Below are positions 23,001-35,789 of a DNA stretch of 64,000 nucleotides, in pieces (the first letter of the stretch is position 1; every line of letters begins with the position of its first letter). Below the pieces are notes generated by a model that saw only the letters and a list, made by a program, of their open reading frames with translations, made no database searches and was not told the origin of the DNA. The DNA comes from Siphonodentalium dalli (lineage: Eukaryota > Mollusca > Scaphopoda > Gadilida > Siphonodentaliidae), in assembly GCA_032622095.1 (NCBI GenBank), contig CP136068.1, positions 13,745,729 to 13,809,728 on the forward strand. The letters are read 5' to 3'. The position numbers and the translations under genes are program-made.

Positions 23001-26000
23001 GACACTAGTTACGAAAACATAAGATTTAAAGGCGAATTCCCTGCTAGACAGACATGATTTTTTTGTGTAAAAAGTTTCCCAAAATGTCAATTTTTCAGAT
23101 TTAAAGAAAACTTTGGACCCAACATTTATATTGCCAACACTATACGCTAAAACGTTAGCACTGAGGCCTATGGAAAACATTTACACCAGTGTAACCTAAA
23201 GGGAAAAAATAGCTTTTTATCATTTTTGATTCCTGGGAGTCACTTTAAAGCATTTTAATGCATTTTACAGAGCCTGGTCTTTCAGTCCAATGAATATCTC
23301 ATGCTCGATGTGGCTATTCTTGCTGCTGATGCCTTCTTTCACTTACATCAGCCAAAAAAATAGTAAGATTTTTCATAAAAAATGCCAATTTTTCAAGGTA
23401 TTTTCAAAAAAATTCAAGGTGGTAATAGTCACATGATAATGCAAATGACCCATAACATGGGCATGTCAACGACACATATATCAATTGTTATAAGAACCTA
23501 ATTTAACAAGTATTTTGGATTTTATAGCCAGTGATATACAGATATATATCATAAAAGTGTGTCATTTCCACTGGTGGGTATGGTCATTTGAAGGTTAATA
23601 GCACTAAAACTTGGACACATTTAAGAAAATGCTTCAGCAATTCAAAGAGAGCATATCTTTATTCAACTAATTCAATATACACCCACATCCAGTTATCTTG
23701 GATCACCCTTGCAGACCTGAAAATGTCATATTTTATTCTTCAATGTGCTGATAAAGTCATGCGCTTGATGCTCAGCTGATCAGATCTGGACTCAATGACC
23801 TCACATCACCAGAAGTTCTCTCATGGAAAGAATATTGAACAGTCTTCCATAGCTGATCCAAGTTTGCAACACCAGACCCCTAAAACTGAGTGAAAATGGG
23901 GCCTGAACATGACTGGTGGTGGAAAATTGTGCTTTTTTGATGAATAATTTGTTAAAGGGGGTGGGGTTAAATTGTGTGTGATAAATAAAGAACCACAGAC
24001 GTGATATTGTTTTTGAACACATTTTTTCCATGGATGGGCAATTCTGAAGAAATGTAGGGAGTTACAATTATTCCGCGAAAAAGCGGGCTATCGCTTTAGG
24101 TTACACTGGTGTAAATAAGGTTCCGAGTGACATCTAGCGGATGCGGGAGGAATATATAGGAGAGAATAAAATAGACACTGGGCCCTGATTGGTCAATAGC
24201 CTTGTGTGCTTTTCACATAAAAAAATCATCACACCTCTTCCCTATGATTTCCCATAGGTAAAATAACCATTGGCACAGGAATTAACCCTTTGTAGTGAAG
24301 TTTGAATTTTTTGGTGTGGTCTAAAATATGACTGTATTTTTTTATGCGGTTCTGACACTAGTTACGAAAACATAAGATTTAAAGGCGAATTCCCTGCTAG
24401 ACAGACATGATTTTTTTGTGTAAAAAGTTTCCCAAAATGTCAATTTTTCAGATTTAAAGAAAACTTTGGACCCAACATTTATATTGCCAACACTATACGC
24501 TAAAACGTTAGCACTGAGGCCTATGGAAAACATTTACACCAGTGTAACCTAAAGGGAAAAAATAGCTTTTTATCATTTTTGATTCCTGGGAGTCACTTTA
24601 AAGCATTTTAATGCATTTTACAGAGCCTGGTCTTTCAGTCCAATGAATATCTCATGCTCGATGTGGCTATTCTTGCTGCTGATGCCTTCTTTCACTTACA
24701 TCAGCCAAAAAAATAGTAAGATTTTTCATAAAAAATGCCAATTTTTCAAGGTATTTTCAAAAAAATTCAAGGTGGTAATAGTCACATGATAATGCAAATG
24801 ACCCATAACATGGGCATGTCAACGACACATATATCAATTGTTATAAGAACCTAATTTAACAAGTATTTTGGATTTTATAGCCAGTGATATACAGATATAT
24901 ATCATAAAAGTGTGTCATTTCCACTGGTGGGTATGGTCATTTGAAGGTTAATAGCACTAAAACTTGGACACATTTAAGAAAATGCTTCAGCAATTCAAAG
25001 AGAGCATATCTTTATTCAACTAATTCAATATACACCCACATCCAGTTATCTTGGATCACCCTTGCAGACCTGAAAATGTCATATTTTATTCTTCAATGTG
25101 CTGATAAAGTCATGCGCTTGATGCTCAGCTGATCAGATCTGGACTCAATGACCTCACATCACCAGAAGTTCTCTCATGGAAAGAATATTGAACAGTCTTC
25201 CATAGCTGATCCAAGTTTGCAACACCAGACCCCTAAAACTGAGTGAAAATGGGGCCTGAACATGACTGGTGGTGGAAAATTGTGCTTTTTTGATGAATAA
25301 TTTGTTAAAGGGGGTGGGGTTAAATTGTGTGTGATAAATAAAGAACCACAGACGTGATATTGTTTTTGAACACATTTTTTCCATGGATGGGCAATTCTGA
25401 AGAAATGTAGGGAGTTACAATTATTCCGCGAAAAAGCGGGCTATCGCTTTAGGTTACACTGGTGTAAATAAGGTTCCGAGTGACATCTAGCGGATGCGGG
25501 AGGAATATATAGGAGAGAATAAAATAGACACTGGGCCCTGATTGGTCAATAGCCTTGTGTGCTTTTCACATAAAAAAATCATCACACCTCTTCCCTATGA
25601 TTTCCATAGGTAAAATAACCATTGGCACAGGAATTAACCCTTTGTAGTGAAGTTTGAATTTTTTGGTGTGGTCTAAAATATGACTGTATTTTTTTATGCG
25701 GTTCTGACACTAGTTACGAAAACATAAGATTTAAAGGCGAATTCCCTGCTAGACAGACATGATTTTTTTGTGTAAAAAGTTTCCCAAAATGTCAATTTTT
25801 CAGATTTAAAGAAAACTTTGGACCCAACATTTATATTGCCAACACTATACGCTAAAACGTTAGCACTGAGGCCTATGGAAAACATTTACACCAGTGTAAC
25901 CTAAAGGGAAAAAATAGCTTTTTATCATTTTTGATTCCTGGGAGTCACTTTAAAGCATTTTAATGCATTTTACAGAGCCTGGTCTTTCAGTCCAATGAAT

Positions 26001-27255
26001 ATCTCATGCTCGATGTGGCTATTCTTGCTGCTGATGCCTTCTTTCACTTACATCAGCCAAAAAAATAGTAAGATTTTTCATAAAAAATGCCAATTTTTCA
26101 AGGTATTTTCAAAAAAATTCAAGGTGGTAATAGTCACATGATAATGCAAATGACCCATAACATGGGCATGTCAACGACACATATATCAATTGTTATAAGA
26201 ACCTAATTTAACAAGTATTTTGGATTTTATAGCCAGTGATATACAGATATATATCATAAAAGTGTGTCATTTCCACTGGTGGGTATGGTCATTTGAAGGT
26301 TAATAGCACTAAAACTTGGACACATTTAAGAAAATGCTTCAGCAATTCAAAGAGAGCATATCTTTATTCAACTAATTCAATATACACCCACATCCAGTTA
26401 TCTTGGATCACCCTTGCAGACCTGAAAATGTCATATTTTATTCTTCAATGTGCTGATAAAGTCATGCGCTTGATGCTCAGCTGATCAGATCTGGACTCAA
26501 TGACCTCACATCACCAGAAGTTCTCTCATGGAAAGAATATTGAACAGTCTTCCATAGCTGATCCAAGTTTGCAACACCAGACCCCTAAAACTGAGTGAAA
26601 ATGGGGCCTGAACATGACTGGTGGTGGAAAATTATGCTTTTTTGATGAATAATTTGTTAAAGGGGGTGGGGTTAAATTGTGTGTGATAAATAAAGAACCA
26701 CAGACGTGATATTGTTTTTGAACACATTTTTTCCATGGATGGGCAATTCTGAAGAAATGTAGGGAGTTACAATTATTCCGCGAAAAAGCGGGCTATCGCT
26801 TTAGGTTACACTGGTGTAAATAAGGTTCCGAGTGACATCTAGCGGATGCGGGAGGAATATATAGGAGATAATAAAATAGACACTGGGCCCTGATTGGTCA
26901 ATAGCCTTGTGTGCTTTTCACATAAAAAAATCATCACACCTCTTCCCTATGATTTCCCATAGGTAAAATAACCATTGGCACAGGAATTAACCCTTTGTAG
27001 TGAAGTTTGAATTTTTTGGTGTGGTCTAAAATATGACTGTATTTTTTTATGCGGTTCTGACACTAGTTACGAAAACATAAGATTTAAAGGCGAATTCCCT
27101 GCTAGACAGACATGATTTTTTTGTGTAAAAAGTTTCCCAAAATGTCAATTTTTCAGATTTAAAGAAAACTTTGGACCCAACATTTATATTGCCAACACTA
27201 TACGCTAAAACGTTAGCACTGAGGCCTATGGAAAACATTTACACCAGTGTAACCT

Positions 27256-28260
27256 AAATGGGAGCTATCGAAATTGGAACGATTTTGATGAAAAACATGC
27301 CATCCGGCAGCCATCTTGTTTTACCTGAGTTATGGCCCTTAGTTCTGAGTTCTGTTTTTTTTAACGATTCTCGGTCAGACAAATGTACTCTTATGGGCAA
27401 AAAAACTTTACCAAGCCATCTTTGATGTGCAACCCTTCTTCCGATTTTCAACGAAAAACATGGCTGCAGCCAGTGGCCATTTTGCATTTTACTCTTTGTA
27501 TGACTAAATCCTCTAGCACACCCTACAGGTCACATCCCTCATGCAATCGTCACCAAACTTCATACGGATCATCAGGGTTATTATATAACCTTCAGATGGG
27601 AGCTTACCAATTTTTCCTTTTTACGATGAAAAATGTGGCCGCCGGCAGCCATCTTGGATTTTACTCTTTGCATCACTAAATCCTTTGGCACACCCTACAG
27701 GCCACATCCCTCATCCAATAATCACCAAATTTCATATGGATCCTCGGGGTGACCTCTGGATGGGTGCCATCTGGTATCACTTAGACATTTATGGATCTTT
27801 CACAGAAATATCTCGATTGAGTTTGAAAACCAGTTTGTCTATTTTTATCAAATGTAGGACAGCAATTTTATGGCTGTCAGTGCAAAATCTTTAACAAACA
27901 TCAACGATTCAATTCATATTTGGTATGTGGACCTTTCACAACAATATATCGATCGAGTTTGAAAACCAGGTTTGACAGAATTGTTTTTACCCAAGTTACG
28001 GCCCTTATTTTGTCTATTTTTAGCAATTTCATGACCGTTAGCATGATAACTTGGAACAAGCATCAACCAATTCCATTCATATTTGGTATATGGGTCTTTT
28101 ACAACAAAATCTTGAATGAGTTCGAAAACCAGATTTGTCTGTTTTGTTTTAACTGAGTTATGGCCCTTAGTTCCAAGTTATGGTTTCTTAGAACATAATT
28201 TTTTTGTGATTCACTCTTATGGGCAAAAACTCTTGATGGAACAATTCTTTTGAGTTCATG
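27256..28260. repeat. Pearl-like core monomers (family C type), right part
   Basis: Continuation of 17860-18685: GGCAGCCATCTTG followed by TTTTACTCTTTG motifs, CACACCCTACAGGYCACATCCCTC (cut here to its theme) at about 27518 and 27691, and CCTCGGGGTGACCTCTGGATG at 27743. Right after the array the sequence reads ATGGGAGCT, the same words as in an intact monomer near 27595, so the array sits inside one monomer. Confidence 0.65.
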
Positions 28261-28834
28261 TTAGTGATATCCATAACTATGTAAATATCAGAATGATTAT
28301 TTGGAACATGCATAAACATGTTCAAAACAAAATAATAATGCAGTTTATTGTTCTATTCAATATAAATGTTCATAGATGTAGTCTTTTATATTCATATGTA
28401 TCTTCAGGAATGATTAAGAAGTCAGAAACTGTCATCTGATACAAGATTTTTTTTAAACATTTCTGTCAGGTTGGAATTAAAAGATTAGCAAAAAATAGTA
28501 CTACACAAAATTAAGAATGAGTAAGGTAGTAAAATCTTATATAAGCATTCCACACATAAATATGTCAGACCAACTTGCCATGGAATGCAGAAAAATCAAC
28601 ATCCCTTTCTTATATTTATACTCAATTAGCAGATTAAAAGAGCATTTAGTGCCTATTCTCAAGGATATTCTGATAGCTAGTTGCATTCATACAATATGTT
28701 AACAAGTTGTCCTTCATTCAAATTCCACAGTGCAAATGCATACTAGTATATATGAGTGGAGATATATAAAAATTTGGCAAATTTTGAAGTGATGCTTCAG
28801 TGTCATTGACCATATTTTCATTATTTATAATCAG
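28261..28834. other. Intron-like sequence before Ig exon 1
   Basis: AT-rich, no exon-like frame. It ends in a modest polypyrimidine tract and the acceptor TCAG at 28831-28834. Confidence 0.5.
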
Positions 28835-29086
28835 GGCCTCCTAGTGTGTCAATCTCTCCAAATGGATCTCTGATAATAGTGAGTGGTAACTCAATAGATA
28901 TGACAGTAAATGCCAGACATGGGAATCCTGACCACTACACATACCAATGGAAGAAGGATAGCGCTAATACAGGTACTAGTACTGAATCAAATGTTCTCAG
29001 TGTGGACAAAAAAGGAAACTACAGATGTGTGGTGAGCAATGGAGGGCTGAATACAGATACAACTGCTGTGACTGTTATTGAACATT
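28835..29086 (+). CDS. Ig-like domain exon 1 of an Ig-superfamily gene
   Basis: An 84-codon exon (252 bp) between acceptor AG (28833-28834) and donor GTGAGT (29087). The first two bases complete a codon from an upstream exon and the last base starts the next, so it is phase 1-1. It reads PPSVSISPNG, then TYQWKK (core Trp) and GNYRCVVSN (second Ig Cys, Tyr corner with D replaced by K-G-N), ending AVTVIEH. The first Ig cysteine seems missing: the B-strand reads SIDMTVNA where a Cys is expected at V. The NP.HYTYQW context resembles the subtype of exon 5. It encodes an extracellular adhesion or recognition module. As it needs an upstream exon, the start codon and signal peptide are elsewhere. Confidence 0.75.
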
Positions 29087-31773
29087 GTGAGTACATCAGC
29101 TAATATTTTATCTTGCATGACTTTCTAAGCCTAATCTGCACTGGCCATGGTGATTGGCTGCTTGATATTTACTATTTCTGTTAGTTCCAAGTCTGGAAAT
29201 AACTACAAAATTTTAGTGCTGGACAATATGACAGGTACCAATTTTTGTGTGTCGGTCATTAATAATTTTTGTGCATGTCAAATAAATTTGTACAAGTATA
29301 TGCTATGTGTTATGGGACAATTGAGGTATATAATAAAATTAAATGATTTGATAACACTTTGAAGTGCCAAATACAACTTTTATTTATAATGAGACCCATT
29401 AATGGTAAACACCAAAAAAAATTGAATACTCAGAAAAACAGATAACTTTCTTATATGTCACTACTTGTTGTGTACATGTACTTGAGGAACACGGTACATG
29501 CGTTCATTGAAACTGCACATGTAAACTACCAAGCTAGAATTCATTATGTGTGCAATGTAGATATATCGCCACCAGTCATAATGACAGGCAAACACAAACA
29601 TGCATCGGTCATTTGGGTATTTTCGGCTAGTCATAAGTCAATGCTTATTTTAGGGTGTATCTCAACTTACATACATTTGCTCCTAGAGCATCCAGCCTGT
29701 CATGGCCTCCATTGAAATGCCATCACATGAGTCAGTGGGGTCTTCTATTGAGCTATGATATATAACAGATCCAACACCAAGCTATCATTTGAAATATCTT
29801 GAAATATATTTTAGCATGCATGCTATTTCAGGGTGGTGATATATTTCTCAAGTGACTGGTGCTCTGCTATAAATGTTTGATAAGTTTTATCTGAAATGTC
29901 TTGGTAATTGACAACTAAATGATCATAATCAAATTTAATATGTTATTTGTTAAGATTTTCCTACGTGTGATTGTAGTTTTAACCAGTTTCTTCTTTTGCT
30001 GACCACAAAATTTGCCTTGATACATGTAGTTTCCTAAATTAACACTAACATATGTTTTCAGAACAGATCTACTGTCTCATTTAAATTTGTTTAGGCCTCG
30101 GATACAACACAGTGCACTTGGTGTGTTTATTGTTGAGATCTCTTTGAACAAATGTCTTGTTGTGCAGGGTTTGTGCTGTAGGCCGGTGACCTATTTAAGT
30201 CTCTGGCCAGAAGTTTTTTGGAAATGACCCAATAAAAATAGCATTTGGCCAAACGCACTGGTTCAGAAATGTTCCTTTTAAAACCAAGGACTGCATGTCT
30301 ATCGATAGTATCAAATTGATACTCAGAAAGCTTTTGTTGCATTCGGATATTACGGTCTTCTATATAAACTCCACAATCGAGGTATCACTGGATAAATTTG
30401 TTAAATTATTCACTCCTTATACCAATATGCAATGCTGCATCAGATTCAATCATCTCTGCCGATGGTTCACTGTTCACCAGAGAACAAAGCCAATTGGAGT
30501 TATTTCCCCTTTTGATATATACACGTACATGTATGATATCTATCAATAACTTACTCCTGGAATGAGACCGTCAACATTAAGGTTTATTAATTCAGGACAT
30601 AAACAGTTCAGCCATATCTCAAGCAGATGACATAATGTTGCTATCTCTTACCAAAGAAGGCATGTCAAACTTGATTGTGTATATCTGTCAGATTTGGAGT
30701 GAAATTCTCAAAAAACTGTTATCTTAGTTTTTAACAAAACAAGACATGAGTTTGAGAAATGAAACATACATGGTCAGTCAGCGAATTCTCTACAAATTTC
30801 TCTTGGACCACATAAATGAAAGCTAAACAGATACACAATTTCATTCAGAAGCACACAATACATGATGGGGTGGCTCAAAAATATTAGAAAATGTGATATA
30901 TGTATGGTGCATAAGTTTGGAACAATAACACATATTATTATCCATCCCTTATTATAAACTAACACCTTTTCTGATTGGGCAAAAGCCGCCACGTGATAAT
31001 CCGGGAAAAAGTCATATTGGACTCCTGAATGTCATATTGGACTCCCAAGTGTGCAATATGACTTTTTTATCGTGACATCACAAATTAACTCTATTGCGAA
31101 ATGAATCGGTGAAATTGTGATGCGCGCAACACTGGTGGATTTAGCAGACGGTTCACTTCCGAATTGGGTTTTTTTTTCACTTCCGTGTTTTCTGTTCCAA
31201 ATCATGCTTTCTGATGATCAAAATTCAAGCTTTTATAGAGAATTAAGTGCCGACAAATATCAAAAATAAGCACAAAAGTTTTATTCCCAAAATTTGAATA
31301 AACATACAAATGGATAATAAAAATGTCATTATACAATGTTGTGTACAGTATGAGTTTTCTTGCACTCGTCCAGGTTGTGGTGAAAAGTCATATTGGACTG
31401 TGTCCTGGACTCTTACAAGAAAAACACATACTGTACACAACATTGTATAATAACTTTATATTTTCTTCATGCATGTCTGATCTGTTTGCAACATAGCAAC
31501 TACAGTAAACTGCATATGGAAAAGACCTTGAAAAGATGGAGTCTCTGGAACTACATCAAATACCATCTATTCGGAGAAATGTTATTGTTGAGAAAGTGCT
31601 GGTTTATTTGCTTTGATATTTGGCATCTTGTTTTCCAAATATAATGGTGCAAATTATTCTAACTTTTTTCGTATTAATCAAGTTAACGCAGAGATATTTC
31701 TACAACAATAATGCAATCTGTGTCGTATTTTAAAGACTTACAGGTCTCAAATAAATCTGCCACTTCCTTTCAG
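29087..31773. other. Intron between Ig exons 1 and 2
   Basis: 2.7 kb from GTGAGT to TTTCAG. It holds the inverted repeat at 31329-31450 and the repeated phrase GTCATATTGGACT at 31012, 31030 and 31386. The other frames in it, including 29455-29715 and 30295-30549, have no domain or splice logic. Confidence 0.6.
31329..31450. repeat. Inverted repeat, ~46-bp arms
   Basis: The left arm 31329-31374 (TTATACAATGTTGTGTACAG onward) pairs with 31404-31450 (ending CTGTACACAACATTGTATAA), with a few mismatches and a 29-nt loop. It could be a MITE end pair or a structured intronic RNA segment. Confidence 0.6.
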
Positions 31774-32055
31774 ATCCACCTCAGTCAGGAATTGTACCAT
31801 CTACATTTTACTTTGTCGAAGGTTCTGATCAAACTCTGACTTGCAGTGTGTATGTTACTCCTGGTGTTCCTAAAACTACAACATATAAATGGCTAGTACA
31901 AGAACGTGTTTTGATTGAGAAAGATGCTCTCTCAAGTAGTGACATGACTAGTGATGGAGCTTACAGATGCAGTGGATATAACACAATGACACCAACTAGC
32001 CAACCAAGCGGTATGGAAGGAAAAGCATCAGTTGATGTAAATGTTGAGCTGCAGT
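31774..32055 (+). CDS. Ig-like domain exon 2
   Basis: A 94-codon exon (282 bp), acceptor TTTCAG, donor GTGAGT at 32056, phase 1-1. Joined to exon 1 it gives EH-Y-PPQSG. Ig landmarks are in order: QTLTCSV (first Cys), TTYKWLV (core Trp), SDGAYRCSGYN (D-G-x-Y-x-C Tyr corner with second Cys), and a G strand ending VDVNVELQ. The NTMTPT motif after the second Cys and the CSVYVTPGVP loop are shared with exons 3 and 4, marking one duplicated subtype. C2-like Ig folds of this kind occur in CD22/CEACAM/hemicentin-like bivalve proteins; the exact orthologue cannot be named. Confidence 0.85.
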
Positions 32056-34079
32056 GTGAGTATACATAATGGATAAGTATGCTTCCTTATCGCAATACAA
32101 AAACATAATTGTTTTCCAAAAGTGATGCCTCTTTTACAGAACTGATTGTTTTTCTGTCTGTCTGAAGGATATATCAGCCTTTTGGTTTCTAAAACTCAAG
32201 GAAAATTATATGGATGTTCACCATCATGATACCTTTTAAAGGATTTTCATATATATATAATTATTATAGTGTTCGCATTTCCTCTTCTACAGTATTCATG
32301 TTTGCTTATTTGGAACTGTTCTAACAGTTCAACACAAGCATCTTAGTCATATAAATTTCAATAATAGACCGGTTTTTGGTTTTAAGTCTAATTCAGTGAG
32401 CTCGTAGTCTGTTTGCATTGTGAATCTCTGATTTCTCACATGCCTTGATGTATGATATGATTGACCTAATTTATACATGAAATTGCTATAGGACCCAGTG
32501 CCCCACACTCTGTCGATGAACCCTTGTGCATGTCTGGAGTGTAATATATCATAATCACACCACGATATAAGGCCTAATCTTATTTGATGGGAATACGCAT
32601 CTGTGAAGTTATTTTATGGGATTAAAAAAGACAAAGATATATCCTAGCTTATGCGTGTGTTTTAGTTGTGGTTCGTTAATTACGATAGTGTATGGTCATA
32701 TTATATTATCAACCGGGAACAGGACGACTTATTTCCCTTTTTAAAGGGCTTATTTATTGTGCCATACGTCTTTGATATTTTTCCAACATCATTTTGAATG
32801 GCGTCCGAACGAAGACCAGGAGTTGAAAAATAACACTGAATTATTCAAATGTGAACGTAAATAAAACAAAATTAAAAGATATATAATACAAAATAGGCTA
32901 ACGCAAATTCAGTGCTGATATTATGCGACCTCGTTGACTCCCGAGCTGTGCGTTAAACTTCAACCCGGTCCACGTTAAACTTCAACGCGGTCCTAACATA
33001 CAATCAAGGCGTTATCAACACCACGACCGTGTTGCGTTATCGTTATGACAGCATTGTTAACAGGCTGAGGGCCGCGTTAAAAGGGACACTTATTTCGAGA
33101 AGGTCTGTATGACTATTTCTTGATATGTCTTCTTCTCAAGAACCATCTGGTCTATTTATTTTTACTATGCAGTATCCTTGGATGACTGGAATTAAGTTTT
33201 TTTTTAAATGGGATTAACGGGTCAAATAGGGGTGGAACCAGGGACATAACTATTTTATTCTATAGTAATTAATTCTTGAACATCTTCTCCTCAGGAAAGC
33301 CTATCAGAAGATAGAAGGTATATGCCTTGGTCAATCTTGGTATATTCAGAGACCAATGTTGCTGATAGTTAGTTCTGTTGTAATTAACTCTTTCCTATCT
33401 AATATTACAAAAGTGATTTTAAGTCCATATTACAGATAATTTAGAACCAAGAGCTGTCTCTCATGGAATACTTGTAGAGATTGAAGAGATTAATGTTATC
33501 CTAAGTATATCACTTGGATGGAATCTTCCTCATAATGGGCTCAGTAGGAAATGATGATTTCAACAGTTACTTAACACTTACATTTATGAGGCATAAGAAC
33601 AAAATATTTGTATTTTTCGAGTTTCCCTGCATACCATATTTTAAACACCTTACCCTATAGTTTTGTTCATGGTTTTCAAGAAAGTCTTTAAAACAAAATA
33701 TAGTTTTCATTTTCAATGTCACAGAACGGTTGTTATTTATCAAAGCAATGTGTTTATTACAGTTCATACAAAGAAAATCTTAATGATAAAAGCCATAAGA
33801 ATATGTCAAATAATAAACTAATAAATAAACTTTTAAGCCTACCTATACCAACTAATATTTTCAGACATGTAACCCGAATCAGGCTTTCAGTTTTCTTTGA
33901 CCTTATTCCCCACAAATGAATATGGCGTGAGGTATAGAAATGAGTTCCATGTGTCTGTTTGTCCACAACGATTTTAAATCTCTGGATCTCAGTCATCATA
34001 GAAACTTAACTTCATGTTGAGTGTTAGACCACTTATTTTCAAGTATTTGTGACAAATACTGACTGTTATGGTCTTCAAA

Positions 34080-34140
34080 GTCCCAGTCTTCTCAGTTTGT
34101 ACAGTCAGTGTCTCTACAGCCATTGACTGTCTTGTTCCAG
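34080..34140 (+). mobile_element. Family B 3'-end fragment
   Basis: AGTCCCAGTCTTCTCAGT followed by CAGCCATTGACTGTCTTGTT at about 34116-34137 matches the 3' ends of B1 (13205) and B4 (47051). The 5' part is missing or too diverged. Confidence 0.5.
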
Positions 34141-34865
34141 TGATCAAATCTGTATGTACATTCTACAGGGTTATTCAGAGCATCACCTGAACAACTTCCT
34201 GTTAAACATATCTACAATAAACTTTTTCTGGCTGAACTCTATTACACAACTCATGGCTGTACAGTGACCAATTTTGTGCATTGTCAATAGCAGCAGGATC
34301 AATTCAAAATTTATACATGTATGCTCCAGTTGACGATGCTGGTGAAACAAAATCTAAAGTTAACATCTCTCGACCAACTAGAATGTGTCTTTGAAACAGA
34401 TATTCGACTTGAATTTCAATTATTAATATTTATTGATCAATTTTAAATATAACTTCAATGCACTCATTGGAGCTGCCTGTATTTGAGCCCATTACAAGTT
34501 TATCATGTTTGTGGTGTCTTGTTTTTAGGTGGAAGACCGATAGGGAATCTACATCAAATTTCAGTACATGACTGAGATATTTGTGTGGACGGACAGAAAA
34601 TCCACTTACTCTCTTGCACTACTGATGAGATCTTAGTCATGTCATATGTATTGTTCGACATATTTATAGAACAATATAAACATCACATATTATGGGTGTG
34701 AAGGCGATTGGTTTCTGCATGATGACGTAAACATCTGTCCCAATTGGGTTAATTTGCTAGTTTGACCAAAATGATTTGTGTATGTCATTGCACTTATGAT
34801 GTACAAATTTAAAATCATCAAAAGGCAATTTAATATTCTGACACAACTAAAAGACACGTGGCTAT

Positions 34866-34970
34866 TTCCATCAATGTATCACATTATTATAATCAATAAA
34901 TTTGAAAAATGATCAAGGAAATATGGGTTGATACAAAAATCGGACTTGGCACTGAAAGGGTCAAGAAGCA
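34866..34970. mobile_element. Half of a small MITE (partner of 61537-61693)
   Basis: TTCCATCAATGTATCACATT through GATCAAGGAAATATGG, GATACAAAAATC and GGACTTGGCACT matches 61595-61690. It ends in AAAGGGTC, close to the AAAGGGTTA end of the other copy. Confidence 0.6.
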
Positions 34971-35789
34971 ACTGAGAAAAAATCTAAATGTTTTCTAATT
35001 CAATATAGTTTTGGCTAATATATGTGAATAAGCATCCTAAACTACAAAAGCCAAAAAACATTCAGCTTGGTCAAGAATAAGTTAGTTACCAGAGATTTAT
35101 TGAAGCCCATTTTAGTAAAAATTTGAAAGAAAGATATCGTGTCTACGATGTCGTTGGAGCTATGATATAAATCTGGGGCTGGCACCAAGCTTGTAGACAC
35201 TAAACAATGTTTACATCAATAATCAGTCTGTTCATTAATGTGTTACTCTCGATACTCGATCTAGACTTTCACAGTGGTAATTCTTGTGAGTAATTTACAT
35301 TTATAGGTACTCAAAAGACATATGTCCTAATTCTTTGTTTAAATTTGAAATATTTGCCAGATTTTCATCACCGCTTGCCCCAATGTTTAAAGCAATCTTG
35401 AAGTGTGTTATTTATCCTATAGGCCTACAGTTCTAGAAATAGGCTATCCATTATCTCTGATGCAGACTAATTCAGAAATTTCATGTTTGAATTCATGCAT
35501 TCCTCATTGGTTAATTAAATTCAATAATTTAAAAAATCTATAGGCTATTTCTTGGTAATGTTTTCTTTATCTCAATGACAGAACTTGACTTTTATTCATG
35601 CAGCATACAACCACAAATTATAGACCAAGATACCTACAAAATGGCAAAATTAACTATCGTACGTGTTAAAATTAGCTTATATTTATTCTCAAATCTCAGT
35701 TATCTATATCTATATTTGCGAATCTATATTTGCGAATTATCTATATCTATATTTGTCTATCTGTCTGTCTGTGTTCAATAGAAATTCAC

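Larger units (their letters stand above)
18686..27255. repeat. 1353-bp tandem array of alternating element (M) and spacer (S): M-S-M-S-M-S-M-S-M-S-M-S-M
   Basis: Seven near-identical 453-bp M segments (18686-19138, 20039-20491, 21392-21844, 22745-23197, 24098-24550, 25451-25902, 26803-27255) alternate with six 900-bp S segments. Both outer edges are exact ends of M. Differences between units are very few: M4 and M7 read GAGATAATA where the others read GAGAGAATA, S3 and S6 read AAATTATGC where the others read AAATTGTGC, and M6 lacks one C (GATTTCCATAGG). Small frames of 63 and 76 codons recur in each unit; the 76-codon frame is destroyed in S3 and S6 by the G-to-A change. They show no domain and are not called as genes. 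Confidence 0.9.

Noticed and set aside
18930-27238. Repeated 63- and 76-codon frames in the 1353-bp array as a gene family
   Set aside because: They recur only because the unit repeats, show no domain, start context or splice sites, and one is broken by a stop in two units.
18686-27255. CRISPR-like array
   Set aside because: Repeat and spacer are 453 and 900 bp, and the spacers are identical rather than unique; this is a eukaryotic satellite.
27254-28156. Frames with repeated ATLxF and GSHLGF-like peptides as a gene
   Set aside because: They derive from family C core monomers and have no conserved frame between monomers.
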